From the NCBI GenBank assembly GCA_019137255.1, contig WPDH01000098.1:33822-97821 (forward strand): a stretch of 64,000 nucleotides of DNA, in the 5' to 3' direction. Shown piece after piece: positions 11,901 through 21,960 of the stretch. How positions within the stretch are numbered: position 1 is the first letter of the stretch; each line of letters starts with the position of its first letter. The translations under genes and the position numbers were made by a program. The stretch comes from Corinectria fuckeliana (taxonomy: Eukaryota > Ascomycota > Sordariomycetes > Hypocreales > Nectriaceae). Under the pieces are notes generated by a model that saw only the letters and a program-made list of their open reading frames with translations, searched no databases and was not told where the DNA came from.

Positions 11901-13791
11901 AACGGGACGCCGCCAAAGCCACGGGAAATCGATCCGAAGTTGGAGGGGGGGTCGTGAGGATTCGCACCGTGGGGCTTCTCGCCGCCACCCGCGTTGTCGT
12001 CGTGGTCGTGACGTTCGGCGGGGGGGCTTCGGTACGGGTTCGTCTCGGATGGACTAACCAGACCGTCGTCGTCGCCAGAGCCCCCCAAGTTGAGACCTGA
12101 CATGCCGAAGTCACTGGTGGAGCCCTTAACTGGAGTGCCCATAGCTCCATGTCGATTGCCATGCTGGGGTGTGCCGGTGGGATCGGTATCCTGGGCTCCT
12201 CCGAGGACCGCACTTCCAGAGAGGCTGTCATCACCGAAAGGGTCGGTATCGGTTCGAGGTCGAGATCTCCAAGAGCTCTGGTTGAGCGGATTAGGGCTGT
12301 CAGGACCCTTGCCTCCAATGTTCTCCGAGCTGTCCTTAGGCATCAAATGAGCTAGGCGGCTTCCGCCAGCGGCTGCTCCCACACGCTTGTCGCCAACGGC
12401 AGACGAGGAGGGCATAGCAAAGTTTCCAAAGCCACCCGCACTGGGCGTTGGGGGATTCTGACTGGAGGGTGGCCACATGGAACCCATTGTGCCTGGTCCC
12501 CCCGTGTTAGATCGGAACAAATTGCCGAATGGGGGCAGCTTTCCTGCTGCCTCACGTGAAGCCTGCTCAGTATCAGAGTCATCTGGCTCGTTCTCCTTGA
12601 GGTCGGTGTTCTTGCGCGGAAACCAGTACGAGGGATCGTCGCGAGAAAATCGGCCGGCGGCGGTAGGCGACGCCATAGCACTACCACTGAAGGGGTTCGA
12701 GTCGAGCGTCTCGCGTCGACGGGTACCAGGCCTGGTGGCAGATGAGGGTGAGCTCACACCGTAAGCGCTGGGAGCTCCTTGGGACAACGAGGCCTTTCGG
12801 CCGTTAGCACCAGCCTGGTGAGCTTCTTTATTCTGGGATGGGGGTTTGAGGGGAGAGTTGATTTCTGTAGAAAAGGCCTGCTAGCTGTCAGCAAGCGGAC
12901 CTCGCCTTGGGTGGGGGAAAGCGCACCTCTTTTTCTTCCATGGACAAGTCCTGCAGTCCCATAGGGGTGCTGTCTCCGATCTGGTCCCAGCAAGCGCCAG
13001 GCTCCTGTGGGATATGGTTGTCGTTGCTCTTACCCCAGCCTCTTGGGGGGTTGCCATTGACTTGGCCCGGATTCCAGCCCGGGATAAACAGTCGAGACGA
13101 GTTGTCACTGCCTTTTTGCGGGCGAAACATGTCGAGAAGGTCGTCCTTTGTGTATCGTGCAGGGCCTAGGTCGTGCGTCGAGGACGGTGCATTGGCGGCC
13201 TCAACACTGGCAGCAGGTTGAACAGCATGATCGGTTAAAGCAGGCGGCTGTGAGGAGGGCTGGCCCAAAGGAGTCGTAGATGATCGTCGGAACGTCAGGG
13301 TACCATTAGTCGAACGTCCATCTCGTCTCGCCCTGGAAGCATATACGAGTCAGTTCGGATTCTTTCTAGGTCAAGCAGGCCGGGGACAAAGAAAAGAAAA
13401 GGCCGAGAACCCGTGTGCCAGAGGGAATGACAAGCGCTGCTGAGGCCGGAAAGTCACATTTGTGAGCTAATGCACAAAGACACGTCTGGCACATGGGCAT
13501 GGCAGTAAACAAGCTTGGAGGCTGGCCGAGCAGAGTATCACGAAGGTCCAACCTAACGCTCGCCGCACCGAACCAACCTCGCGCTCCGTGAACCGCACAC
13601 AGGGAGGACAGGATGCAACAGAGCAGCACAGCAGCGACGAAACGATCCACGAGACACGAAAAAAAGAGTGTGGCCACTCACCAGTCTCCGCTATTAGCTC
13701 CCCTCCCATCAGGTCTCCCACCTCTGGAGTCGCGGTTGGTATTCTGGCCAGCGGCAGCCGAGGCGAAGCTCGAGGGTAGATTGGACGGCAT
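8931..13791 (-). CDS. GYF-domain protein, Smy2/Syh1/GIGYF-like
   Basis: Four exons read on the minus strand: 13682-13791, 12927-13332, 9298-12877 and 8931-9244. The introns are 349, 49 and 53 nt; the last has a perfect TACTAAC branch site. Joined, they encode 1469 aa. The GYF domain is at about residues 717-775: WVYLDPQVQVQGPFTGLEMNDWY, ending near FLVPQIGI. It has the G-P-F core that binds proline-rich PPGΦ ligands. A conserved N-terminal patch after the first intron contains YTKDDLL, fitting the Y-x4-L-Φ eIF4E/4EHP-binding consensus of GIGYF proteins. Long Ser/Pro/Gly-rich disorder, a charged coiled coil (KQIQEAEARKAAKAEEAA region) and a basic GRKKGKK tail complete it. The likely role is translational repression or mRNA surveillance, as known for the family. 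Whether it binds eIF4E is inference. Confidence 0.87.
9554..9589 (-). repeat. GCN trinucleotide repeat (poly-Ala)
   Basis: A GCC/GCT tract inside the GYF gene encodes 12 consecutive alanines in the C-terminal disordered part. Such tracts often vary in length between strains. Confidence 0.85.
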
Positions 13792-15499
13792 AGTGGGCGG
13801 GCACTCTTAAGAGCAGTAGCGAAAGTATTTCGTATTGTGGTGGTGTCGCGAAAGTGGACGAAGTTGGGATACGCGGGGCGGCGGGTTTCACGTATTGTCT
13901 GTCCTTGGCGAAGAGTCGAGTCACAAGAAACGGGATCTTGCGAGATCAATGGATGCTGTACAGATGCTAAGGGTCGCCTTGGCTATCGAGCTGTCGGATC
14001 TTCTGTTGGCTTTTGGGAGTCGCTCAGGCAGACGGGGTGAGGGAGCTAGGACTGGCTCGAACGTACGGGAAGCGGGAGACACAAAGGCACAGCACAAACG
14101 GGGTAGATCGTGCGTAGGGTTACTTTTCGGATATGCGAGAGCAGAGCGACGTGTAATAGTATTGGTGGGAGCTGAAAGACGATGTTGGCTTCGGGATGCG
14201 ACGGGGGTCGTTGGAACGAAGGGTGTTGTCTTGATCGGGAGTCCGGGCTTGGAGCGTGGAAAAAGGCAGTTTTAGGGCGTGGTGATGTTAAAACCGTTGT
14301 TCAGTTGTGGTGGTGACTTTGACGTGGAAAAAAATCAAAGCGGTTTGGGAAATAGGAAAATTGGAGTCTTCCCGGCCGACCTCTCTCAGGCGGCAAGGTA
14401 CCTGGGGTCAGGTACCTATGCACGCATCTCGAGGTACCAGTGGTGGGTGGCAGGTGGTTGGTTTCCTCCTCTACTTTTGCCCCAGCCCAGTGGGTGGCCA
14501 TTTGCCAGTTTCAGCGGGCTTGGCCGCTGGGTGTCTCTGGAGTTCCACTGAGGCGGCCATTACAGTACGACACTGTCATCGATTGCCCCAGACTGATGGT
14601 GGATCTGTGTTTTCACTGGACGGCATTCTCTTTGGTGGCTCCTTAGTGGCCAGTTGCTTGCCAGGTGCTGCAGCGCTAACCCAGAATAGATATTTTCCGG
14701 GCTTTAGCCGGGGTTTGCACCTCCATTTTCCTGGGACGAGGGCTGAATCCTAAAGTAAAAGGGGGGCATTTGCCTGTCAATGTTGCTTGTGTGTGCGTCT
14801 CGCTGTGGCATTCTCTATGTTTGCGTATATCGCTCTAATACTCTCAGTTCGTACGGGGGAAATGCTGATCGTACGCGTAAGACTACTTGACTACGTGGTG
14901 GTTGAATGAGCTTGACCGAATCCCTCCCTAGATACGGTTAGAAATCAACTGGTAAAATGGCCGGATATGCAATGTTTCCCGAGTTGACATATCTCCATGT
15001 ATTGAGGTACGGAGCCATGTACTTTACCACTTCGAGACGATGCTCAGGTCACGTGCCTACTTAGTGAGCAGAATTGATTTAGTAGTCGCGTCGCGTCGCG
15101 ATCTAAGAATCCAGACTTCGGCGAGCGTCTTAGCTCGAACGATGCTCTAGCCAGGAGATGTAATGCAATACTTTGGTGGTATGCAACGCGTACTTGCAAA
15201 CTAGCCAAGCAACCAATACATGTGGATGGGCGGACACGCACGCAGACGAAGTAGACGTGTTGCATGGATTCATGAAATGAGATATTTGTACAGAATACTA
15301 AGTACCTAGTTAAAACGCATTGCGTACCCGTTGCCGTACCACCAACAAAGACTGATGCAGGGAGTCAGAACAGTCGACACCCTATGTAACCAGATTCCGC
15401 CGTCTTGCAAGGCCATCCGAGCAACTCTTCAACCACGTAGCCACCTCATCCACCGCGCCCCGTCCATCTCATACTCAGCTGGGCTCAAGTCAGTAGTAC
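13792..15499. other. Long intergenic region, GYF-gene promoter
   Basis: No convincing gene was found. Open frames such as 13835-14275 and 14307-14753 lack domain character and start codon context. Three GGTACC sites cluster at 14397-14440. A T/A-rich, GTAC-rich stretch follows to about 15330. The first few hundred bases are probably the promoter and 5' UTR of the GYF-domain gene. Confidence 0.45.
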
Positions 15500-16237
15500 T
15501 TAACGGTAAGTATTCCTCCGACGAGCTTCCTCCAGCATGAGCAGGATGCGTTCTCGAATTTTCGCATGCTGCACGGTCCAATCCCAACTATCTGCAGTCA
15601 GCTCGGGTGCCCAGTCCAAGTGCCTGGAGATGCCTGCAGCACTCACCCTGGTCCGCATGTCGCCCACATCATAAAAACAAGTGATGTCCACGAGAGCGCC
15701 GACTGGGCGTTGGATCTTTCCTTCAGGAGCGGCGGGCTCACGTCAAAGTCGCCAATGCCAAATAGGGCACAATAGCCTAAGTCATTGCTTTGATCGGTAC
15801 TCATGTAGCATCGGCAGATGGCGACGGTCATATAGGCGAGGTTGATCACCGCAAGAGACCACCAGCCGGCCATCATCGTCAAAGCAAATAGGCGTACCGA
15901 CGAGTCATGTCCCCCGTTTCGAATGTGAAGCCGTCCTAGAAAGCTGATCGAAATAGTAACAGACAAAATCTCAATCCAGGCTGTCAGTATTCGCTTTCGG
16001 TTCTTGCCGTGAGCCTGGAGCTGAGAGAACAGGACGTACCCAGAACCAATTAATTGAGCAAATGATCCGAGACGCCGTGTCGCCGCCAATCTCATATATC
16101 GAAAACGTCATATTCCCGGTCGATAGAACCATCATCGAAAGGAGCATTCTGACGATAGCACCCATGAGGTGTCTGGGGATCCTCCATTGCTCATGAGAGT
16201 CAAGGCGCATGCGTTCCCACGAGAGCCAAGCCATCAT
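15500..16237 (-). CDS. Candidate multi-pass membrane protein, model uncertain
   Basis: Not recognised. Several hydrophobic helices lie on the minus strand in overlapping frames. Proposed exon 1 (16040-16237, ATG at 16237) ends in a GTACGT donor. A TACTGAC branch site precedes a GAG acceptor, giving a 70-nt intron (15970-16039). Exon 2 from 15969 adds helices ILSVTISISFLG and ALTMMAGWWSLAVINLAYMTV. The 3' part can be read two ways: a GTGAGT donor at about 15649 and acceptor near 15595, or a different frame giving the plausible cytosolic tail DVGDMRTRVSAAGISRHLDW…IRERILLMLEEARR. Both end at the TAA at 15500-15502. The need to change frame twice could also mean a frameshifted pseudogene. There is no clear 5' neighbour or operon-like context. 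Confidence 0.42.
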
Positions 16238-16602
16238 GCAGTCCAAACTGTAGCAAGCTGGACAATTTACATGTTGAAGAACCGTGCGTGGCCTAGTCAA
16301 AGCCGTAGATTTATACTTGGGCTCGCAGGGTCACTTCGAAGACACCTTGACAGCCAGAAAACCTTGAGGTGTCGATGGAAGATTGAATCCAGGTCCTAGG
16401 TTGCAATTTTAGACACCACAAGCTTTTACATCCTGCGGTTCAAATGTTCAAGTGAACCTACTGAGATCCCAGGCCACGATTCATTGTTGACCGCCCGAAT
16501 CTAGCAGAGGTGGCCACCCCGAGTCGCGTTAGATGGTCCGTGTTGGACGTTCGTGCAATCCTGCGCAGAAATGGATGTGCCATGTCGGATAAGCTTGTCC
16601 GT
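16238..16602. other. Intergenic
   Basis: A 365-bp gap between two minus-strand genes: 3' region of POP4 and possible promoter of the candidate membrane protein. No repeat or RNA is visible. Confidence 0.5.
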
Positions 16603-17295
16603 TCAGATGGTGGTCAGGAAGTGCGCCTTGAACTTTCTGTTGGCGCGATCTGCAGAACGCAGCATCATCTGGTCTCCCAGCACATCAAACACAAACTTCT
16701 TGTCGCCCTTGCCCTCGCTGTCCCCCTTTACTGACTGATCCGCAACCAGTATCTTGACCCGGAAGACGGTGCCCTCTTTCGGTACGACCTTGAGTCCCCT
16801 CTGTCTAGTAATCACCTCCACCACGTACTTGCGATCGCGTACCACGATGCCCTGTATACCAACTCGGCTGGGGCAGCGGCTCCTCGCAACCTCAACAGCC
16901 GCACCGTGGAACTCTGCGCTTGCCAGCTTCGCCGCGGCGCCGGGGCCACCCACAAAGACATCGTTGCCTAGCAGTTCACGAGCATACCCCAACCAGAGTT
17001 GGTTCAAGGGTTCGTAGATGGTGTACTTTTGGTCTTCCTTACGAATTACGTAGAGACCTAGTTCGCGGCGCTCGCGCGATGAGAGGGGCTTGGGTCTTTG
17101 CTTCTGCTTTGTCTTCTTTTCCTGGCGGGTTTTCCTGCGAGCGGCGCGAGCGTTGAGCGTTGCTGGTGGGGGTGACGTCGGACGAAGGAGGAGCGGGCGG
17201 TGCTGGATCTTGTCGGAATAGATGCGGTTGGCACTATCGGGAGAATGAGCCCTGGCCAGCAGGTCTTGGGTGGTCTTTTGTGCCGAATTAGACAT
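16603..17295 (-). CDS. POP4: RNase P/MRP protein subunit Pop4 (Rpp29)
   Basis: Single-exon 230-aa protein. Pop4/Rpp29 is an RNA-binding core subunit of nuclear RNase P (tRNA 5' maturation) and RNase MRP (rRNA processing). The N-terminal third is basic and rich in Lys/Arg (residues 50-75, RRKTRQEKKTKQKQRPK), as in fungal orthologs. The conserved Rpp29 Sm-like barrel covers about residues 95-228: YEPLNQLWLGYARELLG, then HGAAVEVARSRCPSRVGIQGIVVRD, then VITRQRGLKVVPKEGTVFRVKI, ending in a helix with RSADRANRKFK. Length and order fit the family. The start ATG at 17295 has a favourable A-rich context (CAAAATG). It is divergent from the acyltransferase gene, 565 bp away. Confidence 0.9.
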   Translation of the reverse strand: MSNSAQKTTQDLLARAHSPDSANRIYSDKIQHRPLLLRPTSPPPATLNARAARRKTRQEKKTKQKQRPKPLSSRERRELGLYVIRKEDQKYTIYEPLNQLWLGYARELLGNDVFVGGPGAAAKLASAEFHGAAVEVARSRCPSRVGIQGIVVRDRKYVVEVITRQRGLKVVPKEGTVFRVKILVADQSVKGDSEGKGDKKFVFDVLGDQMMLRSADRANRKFKAHFLTTI

Positions 17296-17685
17296 TTTGA
17301 GAATCGTCGCAGGCGATCAGATTTGCTACTCGAGGAGTGTCGGCGTGGAAAAGAAAAGTTGGTGACGGTTGTGTTGGTTCTATTTCTTCGGAGGAGAAAT
17401 TGTGCCGTCCTCCGTGCCGTACCAATACAACCTGGTCGTTTTACCCCAGGAAGTCGCACATGGTCCAAGCTTCTTACTTACGCTTGCGGCTTCACATGGC
17501 ACTTGTGAGTCTTGACTGCTGTAATTGAGGAAGGTGGAAGGTGGCCCGCTCGGCATAACACGGTCAATTGTAGCTAGGTACATTAGCCCCACCCGGTCGA
17601 TCGCAACTCCATCGTCTTGTCCATTTCACGGTTTCTCAGAGGTTCATCCACGTAAACCGAGGTCGTGACTTGCGGCTCTGACTCG

Positions 17686-17713
17686 TGACATCCTGACATC
17701 CTGACATCCTGAC
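17686..17713 (+). repeat. TGACATCC tandem repeat (3.5 copies)
   Basis: Three exact copies of TGACATCC followed by TGAC lie in the divergent promoter. It could be a cluster of transcription-factor sites or simple slippage. Confidence 0.85.
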
Positions 17714-17818
17714 GCGCTATCTGCCATGCGATTCTTTCTATGGTGTCGCTGAAGAAACAGCGAAGCAGCTGACTGACGAACCACCCTCCCTCCGGCAACT
17801 CGAGACCTCGACCCATTT

Positions 17819-17826
17819 GACGTCAG
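17819..17826. promoter_or_regulatory. CRE/ATF-type palindrome TGACGTCA
   Basis: The 8-bp palindrome, the full bZIP CREB/ATF consensus, lies about 35 bp upstream of the acyltransferase ATG and about 525 bp from that of POP4. Function is inferred from the motif only. Confidence 0.5.
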
Positions 17827-17860
17827 ACCGATACGAGAAGACGAGAGTCTGTCGGCAGCC

Positions 17861-20523
17861 ATGTCGCGCAGCAACAAAGACGACGTTGTTGATCCGTCAT
17901 CGATAACCTCGGCTCCTGATCTCCAGATTCTAGGCGACGAGGTCACTCTCCAGCCCAGCGGTTATGTCGAGCCACCGGCCAAAGATGCCCCCGAGGGCAA
18001 GGAGGAGGCATTGATGGATAAGTTTGCCTCGTTCCGCGCCGAACCTCTCCAGTAAGGCTATCACTCCCCAGCTCCAGGCTCTTCCGCCTCCACCTCGTTC
18101 GACACGTACGCTGACAGATCAATTGCTCACAGGTTCCTCCGCGAGGTCTCCCTCTATGTGTCCGGCCAGGGATGGCGAGCATACGACCGCGTCATTGGCC
18201 AGCCTGTCTTTTACCCAGGCTTCTCTGAGAACATGACGTCCATGGTACTGTCTGCGCCTCTCCTTCAACAGCGCATTACCCAGCTCGCCGAGCACCGCGT
18301 CACCGTCGAAGAGAGGGAGGGCACGCTGCCCAAAGACAGCAAAGATTACACTATCAAGCGGGCGCAGCGTCTCAATGCTATCGAAACCGGCCTGCAGGAG
18401 TTAGCCGAGAAGATGACCAATGACATGATCTGCAAGCTAGAGAGCAAAACCTTCATCCGCGGCGCCTACTATCTTGTCACGCAACTATTAACAAGGGCCT
18501 ACCACCAGGGCATCCACGTATCCAGCGAGGAGGTCCTAAGGCTACGAAAAGTAGCCGAGGTCGCGGCCAAAAAGAAGCAGAGTATTGTGTTCTTGCCAAG
18601 CCATCGATCACATGTTGACTATCTCTCACTCCAGCTTATCTGCTACCGGTTAGGCCTTACCCTGCCCGTCGTCGTGGCAGGGGACAACCTGAATATCCCA
18701 GTCTTGGGGCAATTTCTGCAACATGCAGGAGCCATGTGGATCCGGAGAGCCTTTGGAGACGACGTCTTGTATACCACGCTTGTACAGTCATACATCGATA
18801 CGCTCTTACAAGAAGGGTATAACTTTGAGTGTTTCATTGAAGGCGGTCGCTCCCGTACCGGGAAGCTGCTCCCTCCCAAATTCGGCATTCTCAGTTTTGT
18901 GCTAGACAGCATTCTATCAGGCCGAGTTGAAGACGCCATCATCTGTCCCGTGAGCACGCAGTATGACAAGGTCATTGAGACCGAGGGCTACGTTACCGAG
19001 CTCCTTGGTATGCCGAAGAAGAAGGAGAACTTGGCCGACTTCCTGACTGGGGGGTCTTCCGTGTTGTCACTGCGGCTGGGACGCGTTGACGTCCGATTTC
19101 ACGAACCCTGGAGTTTGAGACAGTTCATTGATGAGCAACTGTCGAAATTGCCCAGTGTCCCCGCCGGTCTTGACACTGAGCATCATCGACCCGAGGTGCG
19201 GGCCTTGCGTGAGAAGATCCTGCGCACAATGGGCTACAAAGTTCTAAGCGACATCAACGATGTGTCTGTTGTCATGCCCACAGCACTTATCGGTACTGTC
19301 CTCCTGACATTGCGTGGCCGCGGTGTAGGCAAGCAGGAGCTGAGCCGCCGTGTCTCCTGGCTCACTGAACGCATTCGCGCCAAAGGTGGCCGGGTTGCTC
19401 ATTTTGGAAACGCACCACTTTCCGAAATTATTGAACGGGGCCTTGAAGTTCTCGGAAAAGAGCTGATTGGCGTTGTCGAAGGGCTGGCGGAACCCACGTA
19501 CTATGCCGTCGACCGATTCCAGCTATCCTTTTACCGCAACATGACAATTCACCTTTTCATCTACGAAGCCCTCGTCAGCGTGGCTATGTACACAAAAGTG
19601 AAACAGGGGGGTTCGCCACACATGCAGGATATCAGGTTTGAGGAGCTCAGGTCACAGGTACAGTTCTTGTCATCTCTGTTCCGTGGCGAGTTTATCTTCT
19701 CCAGCGAAGGCCTTGAGATCAATCTCGATAAGACGTTGCGCGGACTCGAGACGGACCACGTGGTACGTCTGGATCGTGACAGTGAGGGTAAGATCACACA
19801 GGTCGGGCTGTCGGACGAAGAGAGGAAGGCAGGTCGGGAAAACTACGACTTCTATTGCTTTCTTATCTGGCCTTTCATCGAATCGACCTGGTTGGCTGCT
19901 GTTTCACTCATGGGACTCACCCCGCCCTTGGGTAAAAATGGAGAGATCTGGGTCGAGCAGGGCAAGGCGCACAAGAGCGCCCAGCTGGTAAGTGTTCATT
20001 TTTTATAGCATCAGTATCTCGTGAAGCTAATATTCGACTTGCCATATAGCTCGGCAAAACACTTTATCACCAGGGTGACCTCTCATACTTCGAGGCTGTC
20101 AATAAAGAAACCCTCAAGAACTCGTATTTCCGTTTCGAACAAGATCAGCTCCTCCACGTGGTCAAATCCAAGGATCCTAAGATACCTCCTCGCATCCAAC
20201 TCGACTCTTCGTGGCGACCGTCGCGTGACTCGCAGACGGGCGCACTACTGGCCGAGGGTACGCTCTGGGACTTTACAGAGAAGATAGCCAGGTCTCGCCG
20301 CGAAGGCAAGAACCGCCGTGACGGCGCCACGGTTAGCAGCCGGGTGCTACGGCTTACAGACGAGCTGGGACAGAAGCTGTTCGAGGAGGCGGCTGAAGCG
20401 GACCGGAGCGGCAAGGGCAAGGTCCCGAGCCGGCTGAATCGCGAAGAGAAGGAAGCTCTCGGAAAGAGTGTCAAGGAGGCAAAGAGGAAGAGAGAAGAGA
20501 TGGGAGGGCGAGCACGTCTTTGA
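17861..20523 (+). CDS. PlsB/GNPAT-type glycerol-3-P / DHAP acyltransferase
   Basis: Three exons (17861-18051, 18133-19987, 20050-20523), introns 81 and 62 nt, 839 aa. It should acylate glycerol-3-phosphate or dihydroxyacetone phosphate at sn-1, the first step of glycerolipid or ether-lipid synthesis. All four acyltransferase blocks are present. Block I is the catalytic H-x4-D in PSHRSHVDYL (H221, D226); block II is GAMWIRRAFG. Block III is the phosphate-binding FIEGGRSRTGKLLPPKFG; block IV is IICPVSTQYDKV. The protein ends in -ARL, a valid type-1 peroxisomal signal, as in animal DHAPAT, which ends in -AKL. This is the PlsB/GNPAT branch, distinct from yeast Sct1/Gpt2. The extra C-terminal helix (about 760-839) is charged. 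Substrate preference cannot be read from sequence. Confidence 0.9.
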
Positions 20524-20799
20524 GCCGGAATAGCTCGCGGGCTAAGTGCTGTACAAATTACAAGCGTTTGCCAGCTCATTCTTCTTCTATTGTACAATCG
20601 TGCCGCAATATATCGGCAGTAAATGGACCCAGCAGAAGTCAACAGCGTGCCATATACCACACACACTTACATATTACATAATTAGGCCCTAGATATACAC
20701 GAACATCTTTTTGTGGCTAGCTTGTTTCTTTTCTATTTCTTTCCTGATTCTTGAACAAATCTATTGTTCGGGGTATTTCCTTTTGATATCATTTCGACT
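20524..20799. other. Convergent 3' intergenic region
   Basis: The 276-bp gap between the acyltransferase stop and the PAN6 stop carries two 3' UTRs. It holds A/T-rich, ATATA-containing sequence fitting polyadenylation signals on both strands. Confidence 0.5.
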
Positions 20800-21960
20800 T
20801 TACTCTTCCTTAACCTCCACGGGCTTGAGAATAATGTTGTCAATCAAGCGCACAGCCGGCCCACCGCTGTGTCCCAGGTCCTCGCCCTCGCGCGATGTCT
20901 CCACGGGCAACATCTTAACCGCACCACTCAGCACCGCACCGCGCGCCGGGTCAATCTCGTCCACCTCCAGCATCGTCTCTGGGTCGGCGAGCGATAGATA
21001 GTCGAGCACGAACGTGACTCGTTCTGAAGGCGGGAGATCGGCCTGCACCTGCGCCACAGCCGCGACGAAGTTGTGTGCGGCACCGAGGATGCTCGCCCGG
21101 TCGCGCAGCCCTGTAGACTTGTAGACAGCCTCGGCGGTGCTCAGTGCGCCCGGCAAGACGACAGCCACGGCGCGGCGGCGGGGACCCAAGTACACGTTGC
21201 GGGAGCTCAGGGCGAGGCCATCGGGTCCGCGGGTGGTGGGGCCGATGACCACGGAAGTCGGCAGGAGGAAGTCGCGCACCATGCGCCGGATCACGACGGT
21301 CTGCTGGACGTCCTTCTGGCCGAAGTAGACGCGCTCCGGCTGCACCACGTTGAAGAGCTTCATGCACACGGTTGCGACGCCGCGGAAGAAGGTCGGCCGG
21401 CTGGCGCCCTCGAGGACTTCGCCAACGGGCGTGATGGTGACGAAGCTGCCCTTGCTGTCGACGGCCTGCCCGGGGAAGCCCGAAGGATACATCTCCGCGT
21501 CGGTAGGCGCAAACACGGCCGAGATGCGGCCCAGGTTGCCCCCGTCGTCGGCCAGCTCGCGGTCCAGCTTGGCGAGGGCCTCGGCGTCCTGCTCCCAGGT
21601 GACGGGGTAGGAGGCGAGGTCCTCGCGCACGCCGAACTGCGCGGGGTTGACGTAGACGCTGACGACGACGTGGTGGTTCTCGGCGGCGGCGGCGCGGATC
21701 AGCGACAGGTGGCCGTCGTGCAGGGCGCCCATGGTGGGCACGAGGCCGACGGACCGGTGGTTGAGGACGTGGGGTGCGCGCCAGCGCCGCACGGCTTCGA
21801 CAGAGCGGAGGACGCGGATGGGCGACTTGGGGAGGGTTCGCCCGGCCGAGGTGGCGGCCGACGAGGAGGACGAGGAGGAGCACGCCGAGGCCATGGTGCG
21901 CAACGCGGCGGCGCCGAAGGTAGGCCGGAGGGGGCGGCGGAGGAGGGCGGCGTGGAGCAT
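20800..21960 (-). CDS. PAN6: Pantothenate synthetase (pantoate-beta-alanine ligase)
   Basis: Intronless, 386 aa. It joins pantoate and beta-alanine with ATP to give pantothenate, the precursor of coenzyme A. Signature blocks are VPTMGALHDGHLSLIRAA with the H-x2-H adenylylation motif (H81, H84), VYVNPAQFG, FNVVQPERVYFGQKDVQQ, and the KMSKS-like loop DGLALSSRNVYL. The first 45 residues are Arg/Ser-rich without acidic residues (LLRRPLRP…RTMASACS), compatible with mitochondrial targeting. An internal ATG at residue 23 could give a shorter cytosolic form. The rest has the usual bacterial/yeast length. It faces the acyltransferase gene tail to tail. Confidence 0.95.
   Translation of the reverse strand: MLHAALLRRPLRPTFGAAALRTMASACSSSSSSSAATSAGRTLPKSPIRVLRSVEAVRRWRAPHVLNHRSVGLVPTMGALHDGHLSLIRAAAAENHHVVVSVYVNPAQFGVREDLASYPVTWEQDAEALAKLDRELADDGGNLGRISAVFAPTDAEMYPSGFPGQAVDSKGSFVTITPVGEVLEGASRPTFFRGVATVCMKLFNVVQPERVYFGQKDVQQTVVIRRMVRDFLLPTSVVIGPTTRGPDGLALSSRNVYLGPRRRAVAVVLPGALSTAEAVYKSTGLRDRASILGAAHNFVAAVAQVQADLPPSERVTFVLDYLSLADPETMLEVDEIDPARGAVLSGAVKMLPVETSREGEDLGHSGGPAVRLIDNIILKPVEVKEE

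Larger units (their letters stand above)
17296..17860. promoter_or_regulatory. Divergent promoter, POP4 / acyltransferase
   Basis: The 565-bp gap between two divergent start codons must hold both promoters. It contains three tandem TGACATCC octamers and a GACGTCA-like site near 17819-17826 (TGACGTCA), which matches the CRE/ATF palindrome, 35-42 bp before the acyltransferase ATG. The binding proteins are not known. Confidence 0.6.

Noticed and set aside
13835..14753. Open frames of 146-148 codons upstream of the GYF gene
   Set aside because: They overlap in several frames with no conserved pattern. They are more likely promoter/UTR of the GYF gene.
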